64,000 nt of DNA from Nocardia sp. CC227C (lineage in GTDB: Bacteria > Actinomycetota > Actinomycetes > Mycobacteriales > Mycobacteriaceae): positions 1-64,000 of the forward strand of contig NZ_JASITE010000001.1 in NCBI RefSeq assembly GCF_030767025.1, written 5' to 3'. Of the stretch, positions 8,714 through 17,264 are shown in pieces. Within the stretch, counting starts at the first letter, position 1. The number at the start of each line of letters is the position of its first letter. The position numbers and the translations under genes were made by a program. Under the pieces are notes generated by a model. The model saw only the letters and a list, made by a program, of their open reading frames with translations, was not told the DNA's origin and ran no database searches.

Positions 8714-8745
8714 AAGGCTCCCGGTCTGATTCGACCGGGAGCCTT
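8714..8745 (-). terminator. rho-independent terminator of tRNA-Glu
   Basis: A perfect 13-bp stem, AAGGCTCCCGGTC / GACCGGGAGCCTT, with a 6-base loop. On the minus strand it begins 5 bases after the tRNA-Glu 3' end and is followed by a pyrimidine-rich run (CTTCTTTCC). This is a textbook intrinsic terminator. Confidence 0.9.
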
Positions 8746-8750
8746 CGCTG

Positions 8751-8823
8751 TAGCCCCGACGGGATTTGAACCCGCGCTACCGCCTTGAGAGGGCGGCGTC
8801 CTAGGCCGCTAGACGACGGGGCC
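8751..8823 (-). tRNA. tRNA-Glu (CTC)
   Basis: 73 nt, complete cloverleaf. The acceptor strands GGCCCCG and CGGGGCT pair with one terminal G-T wobble. The anticodon loop reads CCTCTCA with anticodon CTC, and the T arm carries TTCAAAT. The discriminator is A and no CCA is encoded. A strong intrinsic terminator follows. Confidence 0.95.
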
Positions 8824-8981
8824 AGGACTGTCCTTCGATCTCGCGATCTCGGAAGCTCGGCTAGCTTAACCGATCGTTCGCCCAATGCGAAATCGGTGCG
8901 ACGGCCTTGACCTGAACATATCTTCGGGTTCCAGGATGGAGGTCGTTGGAGATACCTGAGAACAACAGGGAGGCAAGGACA

Positions 8982-9977
8982 ATGCGAGCAGTCGAGGCGA
9001 AGGCATTCGGCGGTCCCGAGGTGCTGACGGTGACCGAGATCGCCGATCCGGTGGCCGGTCCGGGTGAGGTGGTCGTCGATGTGGCGGCGGCAGATGTGAT
9101 GTTCCTCGATGTGGTGCTGCGCGGCGGCGGGGGAGTGGACTTCTTTCCGGTCGCGCCGCCCTATGTGCCGGGTGGTGCGGTCGCGGGTGTGGTGAGCGCG
9201 GTCGGCGCGGGCGTCGACGGCAGCTGGATCGGGCGGCGGGTCGCCACCAAGACCGTGGCCAGTGCCGTCGGCGGCGGCAAACCGGTCGGCGGCTACGCGG
9301 AGCGGGCCGTGGCGGAGGCCGAGTCCCTGGTCGAGATTCCCGAGGGCGTGGACTTCACGCGGGCGGCCGCGCTGGTGCACGACGGGCGCACCGCCTTCAC
9401 CGTGGCGGCGGTGGCGAAAATCGCGCCGGGCTCACGGGTGCTGGTGACCGCGGCCGGGGGCGGCGTCGGAACCCTGCTGGTCCAACTCGCCAAGGCGGCC
9501 GGTGCGACCGTCGTCGCCGCTGCTCGTGGTGGGGCGAAACTCCAACTGGCGCAACGTCTGGGAGCCGATACAGTGGTCGACTACACCGAGCCCGATTGGA
9601 CCGATCGGGTGCGTTCCGCCCTGGGCGGGGCCGGTGTCGACATCGTCTTCGACGGCGCTGGAGGGGATCTCGGCCGCCAGGCGCTGTCGACCATGGCGCA
9701 CGGTTCGCTCATCATCGGATTCGGCAATGCCGCAGGCGGTTTCGCGGAATTCGATCCCGACGCCGCGGCCGCCCGGGACATCACCATCGTGGGCTTGATG
9801 GAACTCACCAACTCCGATATCGATTGGGAGCCCGCTCTCGGCCGCGCCCTCGCCGAGGTGGCGGCCGGACGGCTGGAAGTCGTGGTCGGCCAGACCTTTC
9901 CGCTCGACCGGGCATCGGCGGCGCACGCGGCGATCGAAGCACGCGCCGCGGTGGGGCGGACCGTGCTGACTATGTGA
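8982..9977 (+). CDS. zinc-type alcohol dehydrogenase-like / quinone oxidoreductase (MDR family)
   Basis: A 331-residue medium-chain dehydrogenase/reductase. The N-terminal GroES-like domain has GPEVLTVTE and PGEVVVDVAA, and the Rossmann domain has VTAAGGGVGTLLVQLAKAAG, the NADPH-binding signature of quinone oxidoreductases. The catalytic zinc ligands of classical alcohol dehydrogenases are absent, as expected for the QOR group. ATG 8982 is preceded by GGGAGG. It stands alone, and the substrate (quinones, enones) is only inferred. Confidence 0.9.
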   Translation: MRAVEAKAFGGPEVLTVTEIADPVAGPGEVVVDVAAADVMFLDVVLRGGGGVDFFPVAPPYVPGGAVAGVVSAVGAGVDGSWIGRRVATKTVASAVGGGKPVGGYAERAVAEAESLVEIPEGVDFTRAAALVHDGRTAFTVAAVAKIAPGSRVLVTAAGGGVGTLLVQLAKAAGATVVAAARGGAKLQLAQRLGADTVVDYTEPDWTDRVRSALGGAGVDIVFDGAGGDLGRQALSTMAHGSLIIGFGNAAGGFAEFDPDAAAARDITIVGLMELTNSDIDWEPALGRALAEVAAGRLEVVVGQTFPLDRASAAHAAIEARAAVGRTVLTM

Positions 9978-10053
9978 AGCGCCCCGAGCGCGGTCGGCAC
10001 GGGTGGCCGCACGGGGTTCTCCATCCTCGGGGTGCCGCCCACCTCGCCGGGAC

Positions 10054-10566
10054 CTATGCGACGCCGGTGGGAACGGCCGCGAGGACCTGCTCCACCAGTT
10101 CGCCCGGGGGCAGCGTGGCGTCCAGGGTGATCCCGGATTCGTCGTCGGTCAGCGGGCGGAGCACCGCGAGCTGGGAGTCGAGCATGCGTACCCCCATGAA
10201 ATGCCCCCGGCGGGAGGTGAGCCGGCGCTCCAACTCCTCCCGGGGCGCGGCCAGGTGCACGAAGTACAGGTCGGGCGCGGCCGCGCGCAGTCGATCGCGA
10301 TAGGTCTGCTTCAGCGCCGAGCAGGTCAGGACCGCGCCCGTGTGCTGCCGGTCGGCCAGCCAGCGGGCCAGTGCGTCCAGCCAGGGTGCGCGGTCGGCGT
10401 CGTCCAGCGGTACCCCGGCCGCCATCTTGGCCACATTGGCTTCCGGGTGGAAGTCGTCGCCCTCGCCGTATTCGACGCCCAGCGCGTGGGCGAGCAGTGT
10501 CCCGACGGTCGTCTTCCCGGAGCCCGCCACTCCCATCACCACGATCTGCGGGGCTTGCGCGGTCAT
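10054..10566 (-). CDS. gntK: gluconokinase
   Basis: A 170-residue P-loop kinase: GVAGSGKTT (Walker A), the substrate-binding GDDFHPEANVAKM, then TCSALKQTYRDRLR and GHFMGVRMLDSQ. All are diagnostic of the GntK family, which phosphorylates D-gluconate to 6-phosphogluconate and feeds the pentose phosphate pathway. The length is typical. ATG 10566 is the natural start; an earlier in-frame codon at 10644 adds unrelated sequence. It diverges from the PF10118 operon across a short region with a strong palindrome. Confidence 0.92.
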   Translation of the reverse strand: MTAQAPQIVVMGVAGSGKTTVGTLLAHALGVEYGEGDDFHPEANVAKMAAGVPLDDADRAPWLDALARWLADRQHTGAVLTCSALKQTYRDRLRAAAPDLYFVHLAAPREELERRLTSRRGHFMGVRMLDSQLAVLRPLTDDESGITLDATLPPGELVEQVLAAVPTGVA

Positions 10567-10658
10567 GGTTCGAACCCTAGTGCCGGTATTGTCGTGCGCC
10601 GGCCCGCGCAGGGCGGGAAATATAGCTGTTACTCCCGGTCGCATAAACGGCTACACTA

Positions 10659-10678
10659 TTGCTACGCTCACGTAGCAA
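10659..10678. promoter_or_regulatory. candidate operator palindrome in the gntK / PF10118 divergent region
   Basis: A perfect 8-bp inverted repeat, TTGCTACG-CTCA-CGTAGCAA, centred about 65 bases before the plus-strand start at 10735 and about 100 bases before gntK. The size and the AT-flanked arms resemble TetR-family operators controlling lipid-type operons. No regulator gene is adjacent, so the identity of the binding protein is unknown. Confidence 0.6.
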
Positions 10679-10734
10679 CGGCGGTCGCGGGGCATCACCC
10701 CCGGTCGCGGGTACGACGATGACCAGGAGTATCG

Positions 10735-11646
10735 ATGAAGCTACTTCCGATTTTGGGCCGCCGCACGGCGACGACCGATCCCGGCGAGGTAGCCCTCAAC
10801 GCGCGCAATGTCCAGTTCGACTGGGCCGCCACCGAGCCCGTCTGGATGCGGCGGGAGCCGGTCGCCTCCCATGTGCTCAATGCCCTGAGCATGCTGCTGC
10901 CCGAGGGGGAACGCATGTTCCTGGTCACCTTCGGCGAGGCCCTGCCGCTGGTGCAGGACGAGAAACTGCGCGAGGCCATGATCGGCTTCATCGGCCAGGA
11001 GTCCATGCACGCCGAGAGCCACAACGGCGTCCTCGAGAACGTGCTGAAGACCCACGGCATCGACGTGGAACCGTATGTGCGGCAGGCGGAATACCTCTTC
11101 CGCAAGACGCTCGGACCGCGCGAGTTCGACACCGAGGCCGCCGAGCGCCAGCATCTGGTGGAACGGCTCGGCTTCATCGCCACCCTCGAACACTTCTTCG
11201 CCTTCCTCGGCGACTGGGTGATCAACGCCGATCTCGAGCGGTTCGACGCCGATCCGCAGATGCTGGATCTGTTCCGCTGGCACGGGGCCGAAGAGGTCGA
11301 GCACCGCATGGTCGCCCATGATGTCGCCGAATACTTCGAGGTCGGCTACGTGCGCCGCGGCGCGCTCATGCTGCTGGTCTTCCCGATCTTCATCGCGTTG
11401 CTGCTGCGCGGCACCAAATACCTGGTTCACCAGGACGAGTCACTGCCCAACCACCGCTACCCCATGCTCGTCGCCCGGATCTTCGCGTCCATGTGGCGGG
11501 GTGCGCTGCCCGGCGTGCCGTCGCTGCTGGTGAGCGCGCTGTCCACGTTCAAACCCGGCTACAGCCCGGAGACGGTCGGCTCCACCGCACAGGCCATCGC
11601 CTACCTCGCCCAGTCCCCGGCGGCGCGGCGCGCGGCGGCATCGTGA
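10735..11646 (+). CDS. PF10118-type putative metal-dependent hydrolase
   Basis: A 303-residue protein of the predicted metal-dependent hydrolase family (PF10118). It has a helical bundle with GQESMHAESHN and HGAEEVEHRMVAHD, the Glu/His pairs expected to bind metals (ferritin-like arrangement), and a hydrophobic segment around 205-223. GGAG precedes the ATG. Its stop overlaps the start of the ferredoxin reductase gene by 4 bases (GTGA), so the two are translationally coupled. The combination with a reductase and an EphD-like protein suggests oxidative modification of a fatty or other hydrophobic substrate, but this is inference. Confidence 0.85.
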   Translation: MKLLPILGRRTATTDPGEVALNARNVQFDWAATEPVWMRREPVASHVLNALSMLLPEGERMFLVTFGEALPLVQDEKLREAMIGFIGQESMHAESHNGVLENVLKTHGIDVEPYVRQAEYLFRKTLGPREFDTEAAERQHLVERLGFIATLEHFFAFLGDWVINADLERFDADPQMLDLFRWHGAEEVEHRMVAHDVAEYFEVGYVRRGALMLLVFPIFIALLLRGTKYLVHQDESLPNHRYPMLVARIFASMWRGALPGVPSLLVSALSTFKPGYSPETVGSTAQAIAYLAQSPAARRAAAS

Positions 11647-12752
11647 CGGCATCACGGCCGGTGCCCACCGCAGCGCCGCTCGATCTGTTCGGCAAGCCGC
11701 GCAGCGACCGCGCCACCCGGGTACTGGACAGAATCGCCGAAACCAGGCTGCGCTGGACCACCGTCGTCAATCGCAGAGCCCCCCGTGTGCGGGTCGACGA
11801 CCGGCGCACGCCGCTGATCGTCACCGAACGCCGCGTCGAGGCCCGGGACAACGACGTCGTCAGCATCGTGTTCACCGCCCCCGACGGCCGTGAGCTGCCC
11901 GCCTGGCGGCCGGGTGCGCATCTGGACCTGGAACTGCCCTCCGGCAAGGTGCGGCAGTACTCGCTGTGCGGCGATCCCGCCGACCGGCACAGCTACCGCA
12001 TCGCGGTGCGGCGCATCCCCGACGGACTCGGCGGTTCGCGGGAGGTGCACGAGGCGCTGCCGGTCGGCACGCCGGTGACCGTGCGCGGGCCGCGCAATGC
12101 CTTCCCCTTCGTGCTGCCCGGACACGGATCATCTGCCAGCCGAGTGCATTTCGTGGCGGGCGGCATCGGCATCACCCCGATTCTGCCCATGATGCGCATG
12201 GCGGACCGACTCGGCGTGGAGTGGAGCATGGTGTACGCCGGGCGCTCCCGCGACACCATTCCCTTCCTCGACGAGGTGGAGTCCTTCGGCTCCCGGGTCG
12301 AGGTCCGCACCGACGACGAACACGGCTTGCCCACGGCCGACGACCTGCTGCGCGGCGCGGGCAGCGACACCTCGGTGTACTGCTGCGGCCCGGTGGTGAT
12401 GACCCAGGTCGTCGCCGCGACGGTCTGCCGGCTGCCGGGTGTGGAACTGTATTCCGAGCGCTTCTCCGCGCCGCCGGTCGTGAACGGCACCGCCTTCCAT
12501 GTCGAGCTGGCCCGCAGCGGCACGGTCATCGACGTGCCCGCCGACAAGTCGGTCCTCGAGGAAGTGCTGAAAGTCCGCCCGGACGTGGCGTATTCGTGCC
12601 GACAGGGCTTCTGCCGCACCTGCCGAGTGACGGCGTTGTCGGCCGACGTCGACCATCGCGACACCGTGCTCACCGACGCCGAGCGCGCGGCGGGCGACAT
12701 GCTCATCTGTGTATCCCGCTGCGGCGGTGAACGACTGGTGCTGGATCTCTAG
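11643..12752 (+). CDS. phthalate-dioxygenase-reductase-type ferredoxin reductase (FMN/FAD, NAD, 2Fe-2S)
   Basis: A 369-residue single-chain electron transfer protein. The flavin domain has RQYSLCGDP, the pyridine nucleotide domain has GGIGITPILPMMR, and a C-terminal plant-type ferredoxin domain has CRQGFCRTC plus a distal Cys (C-x4-C-x2-C...C). The domain order fits the phthalate dioxygenase reductase/VanB family. The GTG start overlaps the preceding stop. It probably supplies electrons to the PF10118 protein or to an unlinked oxygenase. Confidence 0.9.
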   Translation: MTASRPVPTAAPLDLFGKPRSDRATRVLDRIAETRLRWTTVVNRRAPRVRVDDRRTPLIVTERRVEARDNDVVSIVFTAPDGRELPAWRPGAHLDLELPSGKVRQYSLCGDPADRHSYRIAVRRIPDGLGGSREVHEALPVGTPVTVRGPRNAFPFVLPGHGSSASRVHFVAGGIGITPILPMMRMADRLGVEWSMVYAGRSRDTIPFLDEVESFGSRVEVRTDDEHGLPTADDLLRGAGSDTSVYCCGPVVMTQVVAATVCRLPGVELYSERFSAPPVVNGTAFHVELARSGTVIDVPADKSVLEEVLKVRPDVAYSCRQGFCRTCRVTALSADVDHRDTVLTDAERAAGDMLICVSRCGGERLVLDL

Positions 12753-12774
12753 CACCCCACCCCAGGAGACGATC

Positions 12775-14541
12775 GTGACCGATCAACCGACCATCACCCC
12801 GGCGTCCCAGCGGCTGGTGCGCAATGACGACTTCGATATCGCCGTCTACGAATACGGGGAGCCGTCGAACGAGACCGTGCTGCTGGTGCACGGCTGGCCC
12901 GACGACAACCACCTGTGGGATCGCGTGGTGCCACTGCTGGCCGACCGCTTCCACGTCGTCACCTACGACACCCGCGGCCACGGGCGCTCCACCCGCACCG
13001 ACCGCACCGAGGACTATCGGCTGGAGCGGTTCGCCTCCGACTTCTTCGCCGTCGCCGACGCGGTGAGCCCGGACCGGCCCGTCCACGTGCTCGCCCACGA
13101 CTGGGGTTCGGTCCAGGTGTGGGAGGCCGTCTGCGAGCCGCGGGCCGCCGCGCGCGTGGCCTCCTTCACCTCGGTGTCCGGCCCCAATCTCGACCACCTG
13201 GGCGCGTGGGTGCGCGGCGAACTCGCGCGCGGCAAGGTGTGGGGGCCGTTCACGCAGCTGCTGTCCTCGCTCTACACCGGGCTCTTCATGACCCCCGGGG
13301 TGCCGCGCGTGGTGCTCAAGCCGCTGGGGACCGAGAAGATGTGGTCGCGATTCGTCGGGCTGATGAACGAGACCTCACCCGCGAACATCACGCTCGGCCC
13401 CGAGTTCCGGCGCGACTTCTTCGACGGTATGCGCATCTACCGCGCGAATATCCCGCGCCGCCTTGCGGATCCGCGGGAACGCCGCACCGAGGTGCCGGTG
13501 CAGCTGATCATCGCGCGCCGCGATGTGGCGGTGCGTCCCGCCGGTTACGACAACGAGCGGGACTGGGCCCCCACCCTGTTCCGCCGCGAGGTCGGCGGCG
13601 GGCACTGGCTGCCGTTCTCCCACCCCGAGCTGCTGGCCACCGCCACCGCCGAGATGATCGAATCAGTGCGCACCGGGACGGCCGCCCGTGGGCTGCGGCG
13701 GGCCGAAGTCGGCGGGCAGCAACGCGAATTCGAGGATCAGCTGCTGGTCATCACCGGCGGCGGCAGCGGCATCGGCCGGGAGACCGCGCTCGCCTTCGCC
13801 CGCAAGGGAGCCGAGGTGGTGCTCTCCGACATCAACCTCGACGCCGCCAAGGAAACCGCGGAACTCATCGCGCGCGAAGGGGGTACGGCACACGCCTACC
13901 AACTGGACGTGGCGGATGCGGCGGCCGTCGGCGAACACGCCGCCACCGTGATCGCCGCCCACGGGGTGCCCGACATCCTGATCAACAACGCCGGAGTCGG
14001 CCAGGCCGGGGACTTCCTCGACACGCCCGCGGCGGAATTCGACCGGGTACTGAACATCAACCTGCACGGCGTCGTCAACGGCTGCCGCGCCTTCGGCAAG
14101 CCCATGGCCGAGCGCGGACTCGGCGGACATATCGTCAACCTGTCCTCGATGGCCGCCTACACCCCGCAGCGCGGCTTCAGCGCCTACTCCACCAGCAAGT
14201 CGGCCGTCTTCATGTTCTCCGACTGCCTGCGCGCGGAACTGGCGGGCAAGGGCATCGGCGTGCACACCATCTGCCCCGGCATCGTGCACACCAATATCGT
14301 TGCCACCACCCGCTTCTCGGGCGTCTCCGCCGATGAGGAAGCCGCCAAGCAGCGGCGCTACGACAAGCTGTACGCGGCCCGGCGCTACGGTCCGGAGAAG
14401 GTCGCCGCCCAGATCGTCAAGGCCGTGGAGAAGGGACGCGACGTGGTCCCGGTGACCCCCGAAGCCCACCTGCAATACCGCTTCAACCGGTTCGCCCCGG
14501 CCATCGCCCGCTTCTTCGCGGCCCGGGTCAAGCTGACCTGA
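12775..14541 (+). CDS. ephD: EphD-like alpha/beta hydrolase - short-chain dehydrogenase fusion
   Basis: A 588-residue two-domain enzyme. Residues 1-290 are an alpha/beta hydrolase of the epoxide-hydrolase group: HGWPDD oxyanion motif, HDWGS nucleophile elbow with Asp, and a late HW catalytic His region. Residues about 320-588 are a classical SDR: TGGGSGIGRE cofactor motif, NNAG, Ser in NLSSMAAY and YSTSKSA catalytic Tyr/Lys. The size and order match M. tuberculosis EphD (Rv2214c, about 592 residues), which is linked to mycolic acid processing. CAGGAG precedes GTG 12775. It is third in the operon after the reductase, 22 bases downstream. Confidence 0.88.
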   Translation: MTDQPTITPASQRLVRNDDFDIAVYEYGEPSNETVLLVHGWPDDNHLWDRVVPLLADRFHVVTYDTRGHGRSTRTDRTEDYRLERFASDFFAVADAVSPDRPVHVLAHDWGSVQVWEAVCEPRAAARVASFTSVSGPNLDHLGAWVRGELARGKVWGPFTQLLSSLYTGLFMTPGVPRVVLKPLGTEKMWSRFVGLMNETSPANITLGPEFRRDFFDGMRIYRANIPRRLADPRERRTEVPVQLIIARRDVAVRPAGYDNERDWAPTLFRREVGGGHWLPFSHPELLATATAEMIESVRTGTAARGLRRAEVGGQQREFEDQLLVITGGGSGIGRETALAFARKGAEVVLSDINLDAAKETAELIAREGGTAHAYQLDVADAAAVGEHAATVIAAHGVPDILINNAGVGQAGDFLDTPAAEFDRVLNINLHGVVNGCRAFGKPMAERGLGGHIVNLSSMAAYTPQRGFSAYSTSKSAVFMFSDCLRAELAGKGIGVHTICPGIVHTNIVATTRFSGVSADEEAAKQRRYDKLYAARRYGPEKVAAQIVKAVEKGRDVVPVTPEAHLQYRFNRFAPAIARFFAARVKLT

Positions 14542-14634
14542 CCCGGAAAATGGGTCTGCGCGGTGTCGGTCGGGACTGGTAGCGTTTTGCTATCCGACAA
14601 TCGAAGACGTCGGCACCCGGGGGAGGGGAACGAT

Positions 14635-14937
14635 ATGGATCTGTTGTTATTTCTCGTGGCAGTGCTGCTGGTGGGATCGGTGATCGGGTTGTTCATCCGG
14701 TCCGTCAAGCGGAACTCGGAGAACAGTCGGCGGCAGCGGTACAGCCATGGGAGCTCACGATCGGACACGTATCGACGCTCGGGCGGGTACGCCGCCGGCG
14801 GCGGCTATGCGGGCGGGGGAAGCGACTGGGGCGGGAGCGGTTCCGGGGGAAGCGACTGGGGCGGCGGCGATTCCGGTAGCAGTGGCAGCTCCGGCTGCGG
14901 GGGTGGTGGCGGCGGTTGCGGGGGCGGCGGCAGCTGA
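14635..14937 (+). CDS. small single-pass membrane protein with Gly/Cys-rich tail
   Basis: 100 residues: a transmembrane helix at 2-23, a basic juxtamembrane stretch (RSVKRNSENSRRQR), then a low-complexity tail of Gly, Ser, Tyr and Asp ending in CGGGG blocks with two Cys. GGGAGGGGAA precedes the ATG. Similar Gly-rich tails end TPM-type and other actinobacterial membrane proteins, but nothing here defines a function. It converges on a gene for a GRDP-like protein, 19 bases away. Confidence 0.7.
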   Translation: MDLLLFLVAVLLVGSVIGLFIRSVKRNSENSRRQRYSHGSSRSDTYRRSGGYAAGGGYAGGGSDWGGSGSGGSDWGGGDSGSSGSSGCGGGGGGCGGGGS

Positions 14938-14956
14938 ACCACCGCCATCCGCATCG

Positions 14957-15454
14957 CTACCGCGCATCCGCCCGTAGCGATTCCTCGATCAGGGCGACGC
15001 GCTCCGCGGGAATACCCCACGGTCGCGCGACGCCCACCCGGGAATCCAGATCCCACAGCACACAGCTCTCACCGGGCCGGGCGACCATCGACCACGCCAC
15101 CACGGTGCGGCCGAGCTGATCCGTCATGGGATCGACGACCGCGCCGCGGGAGCCCTCGCCCTCCGGAAAGTGGTGCAGGAAGCGCCCGTACGCGGTGCCG
15201 CAGAAGCGCTGGTACCGCAGCGTGCACAGGATGAGCCCGTGCCACGCCTCGTCCACGGCATGGGACGGCATGCCGATCACCTGATCGTCGCGCAACGCCG
15301 CGCCGCAGCACCGCAGCCACTGCCGCAGACCGGTTTCCACCAGCTCGCGCGGCTGCCAGGGGCAGGTCTTGAATATCGCGTCCGGGAGTTCCAGCGCGTC
15401 CACCGCACTGTTGATCCGGGCGATTCGAGGGCGATTGCCGAGTCCACGCAACAC
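14957..15454 (-). CDS. glycine-rich-domain-like (GRDP-like, PF07173-type) protein
   Basis: A 165-residue soluble protein with two features seen in the GRDP-like family: a DEAWHGLILCTLRYQRFC segment and a following GRFLHH. The rest is not recognised. The GTG start (15454) lies only 3 bases after the TerC stop, so it is almost certainly in the TerC transcript and under the same riboswitch. The opposite gene encodes the Gly-rich tail protein. A metal-related role is suggested only by operon context. Confidence 0.7.
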   Translation of the reverse strand: MLRGLGNRPRIARINSAVDALELPDAIFKTCPWQPRELVETGLRQWLRCCGAALRDDQVIGMPSHAVDEAWHGLILCTLRYQRFCGTAYGRFLHHFPEGEGSRGAVVDPMTDQLGRTVVAWSMVARPGESCVLWDLDSRVGVARPWGIPAERVALIEESLRADAR

Positions 15455-15457
15455 GAT

Positions 15458-16471
15458 TCACCGTACGGCGGCACGGTCGCGGGTATCAAGGTCGCGCGTG
15501 GCGTACAGGCTGGTGAGCGTCACCGTCGTCAGCACCGCCACGATCACGCCCAGCGATGCCGGCGTCGGGATGGTCGGCACGCCGCTCCAGATGTCGTGGG
15601 CCCAGTGCAGCACCAGCTTCACGCCGATGAAGGCGAGGATGACGGCCAGGCCGTAGACCAGGTGCACCAGGCGCGTCAGCGCGGCGTGCAGCACGAAATA
15701 CAGTGCGCGCAAACCGAGTAGCGCGAACGCGTTGGTGGCGAACACCAGGAACGGGTCACCCGTGACGCCGTAGACGGCCGGCACCGAGTCCACCGCGAAC
15801 ACCAGATCGGTGGCCATGACGGCGGCGACCACCAGCGCCAGCGGGGTCAGGGCGCGCTTGCCGTGCTCCACGATGGTCAGCCGGGTGCCGCGGTAGCCGT
15901 CGGTGACCGGCATGAACCTGCGCATCAGCCGCACCGACTTCATGGAGTTCACGTCGATCTCGGTCTCGCCGCCGCCGATAGCGTCGAGGATCAGCTTGAT
16001 CGCGGTGACCAGCAGGATCAGTCCGAACAGCAGAAACGCCCAGTCCAGCGTGGCCAGCGCCGCCGCGCCCAGCGCGATGAAGATGCCGCGCAGCACCAGC
16101 GCGCCCGCGATGCCGAACAGCAGCACCCGCTGCGCCAGCGCCGCGGGCACCGCGAAGGCCGTCAACAGCAGCATGAAGACGAACAGGTTGTCCACCGACA
16201 GCGATTTCTCGAGCAGATAGCCGGTGAAGAACTCCACGCCCGGCGTGGAACCCCTACTCACCCACAGGTATACGCCGAACGCGACGGGCAGGGCGATGTA
16301 GAAGACGGTCCATCCCAGCGCCTCCCGCATGGACACCTCGTGCGGTCGTCGCGTCAGGACGAAATCCAGCACCAGCAGACCGAGCACGCCGACAATGGTC
16401 AACGCCCACAAACCGGGCGTACCAACGGATTCGACATTCGCGGAGGCGGCGAGCACAGATAGATCGGACAA
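15458..16471 (-). CDS. TerC family integral membrane protein (probable Mn2+ exporter)
   Basis: A 337-residue protein with about nine hydrophobic segments. Family hallmarks include EKSLSVDNLFVFMLLLT in the third or fourth helix and AAVMATDLVFAVDSVPAVYGVTGDP in the second half; the acidic residues within membranes are the probable metal ligands. TerC/Alx proteins export manganese and support metalation of exoenzymes. The TTG start has GAGGAG 6 bases upstream. A probable manganese riboswitch lies directly upstream, supporting Mn-dependent control. The GRDP-like gene follows in the operon. Confidence 0.92.
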   Translation of the reverse strand: MSDLSVLAASANVESVGTPGLWALTIVGVLGLLVLDFVLTRRPHEVSMREALGWTVFYIALPVAFGVYLWVSRGSTPGVEFFTGYLLEKSLSVDNLFVFMLLLTAFAVPAALAQRVLLFGIAGALVLRGIFIALGAAALATLDWAFLLFGLILLVTAIKLILDAIGGGETEIDVNSMKSVRLMRRFMPVTDGYRGTRLTIVEHGKRALTPLALVVAAVMATDLVFAVDSVPAVYGVTGDPFLVFATNAFALLGLRALYFVLHAALTRLVHLVYGLAVILAFIGVKLVLHWAHDIWSGVPTIPTPASLGVIVAVLTTVTLTSLYATRDLDTRDRAAVR

Positions 16472-16497
16472 CGAGACTCCTCGGACATGGATAACCA

Positions 16498-16606
16498 GCC
16501 GAGGTCTCCTTCACCCGCGAGAGCCGCAGGTGATCATCCGGGGATCGCGACGGCGCGATCCGTACTGACCGGAGTGATGCTTGGGAAGTACTCCCCTCGC
16601 GGCCGA
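16498..16606 (-). promoter_or_regulatory. probable yybP-ykoY (Mn2+) riboswitch in the terC leader
   Basis: Read on the minus strand, the leader has GAGGGGAGTAC near its 5' end, a central GGTCAGTACGGATCG, and GTGAAGGAGACCTCGG at its 3' end. The last block can pair with the 5' CCGCGAGG region to close the P1 stem. This order and these blocks are what I recall of actinobacterial yybP-ykoY elements, which bind Mn2+ and typically precede terC/alx or mntP genes. It ends about 26 bases before the terC start. Confidence 0.75.
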
Positions 16607-16644
16607 GAGTAGCCGACCCATAGCCCCGTGTCCAATTTGTCCGA

Positions 16645-17073
16645 CTACCTGGGGCTGAGCACCACCACCGCGATCGGCCGCGACGTCTGCTGCTGATACG
16701 CGCTGTACCTGCCCTTGTTGACCTCGTCCACCAGCGCCCACCGCCGCGCGTACTCCGGATCCTCCGGATACGTGGCCCGTCCCGTCACCGGAATCCGTGT
16801 GGTCCCCACCTGAATCTCACAGTCCCCCTTGGCCTTCACATTCGCCAACCACCCCGGCGGCCGCGGCGACCCGCCATTGGACGCGGTAACCAGATAGTCC
16901 TTCCCATCCCGCGCATAGGTCAACGCATTCGTCCGCTCCACCCCCGTCTTCCGCCCCACCGTCCGCAACAGCAGCGTGGGGTTGCCGAACAACAGCCGAT
17001 GCCCCACCACACCCCCGCTCTTCTCGTAGAGCCACTGGTGGGCCCGCAGCACCCTCGTGAACAGACTGGCCAT
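16645..17073 (-). CDS. nitroreductase/deazaflavin (F420)-dependent reductase, Ddn family
   Basis: 142 residues. RTVGRKTGVERTNALTY followed by YLVTASNGGSPRPPGWLANVKA is the characteristic core of the DUF385/Ddn split-barrel family that uses coenzyme F420. Members reduce quinones or nitroimidazoles and are abundant in Nocardia and mycobacteria. GGAGG lies 5 bases before ATG 17073. The specific substrate is unknown. Confidence 0.9.
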   Translation of the reverse strand: MASLFTRVLRAHQWLYEKSGGVVGHRLLFGNPTLLLRTVGRKTGVERTNALTYARDGKDYLVTASNGGSPRPPGWLANVKAKGDCEIQVGTTRIPVTGRATYPEDPEYARRWALVDEVNKGRYSAYQQQTSRPIAVVVLSPR

Positions 17074-17264
17074 CGAATCCTCCTGCACTCGGTCGGATCG
17101 GGACCGAAAGCAACCGCCTCCGGTCCAGCCCGAGTCTTCCACGATCATTCGGCACGCGCGGGCACCCGATCGGCACGGGATTCACGCCCCGGGCGGGGCG
17201 GAGTAGGCATCAACGCGCCCGAAGCGATAACATCACCCGAGCCCGCGCAGGAATGCGGCGGTCA

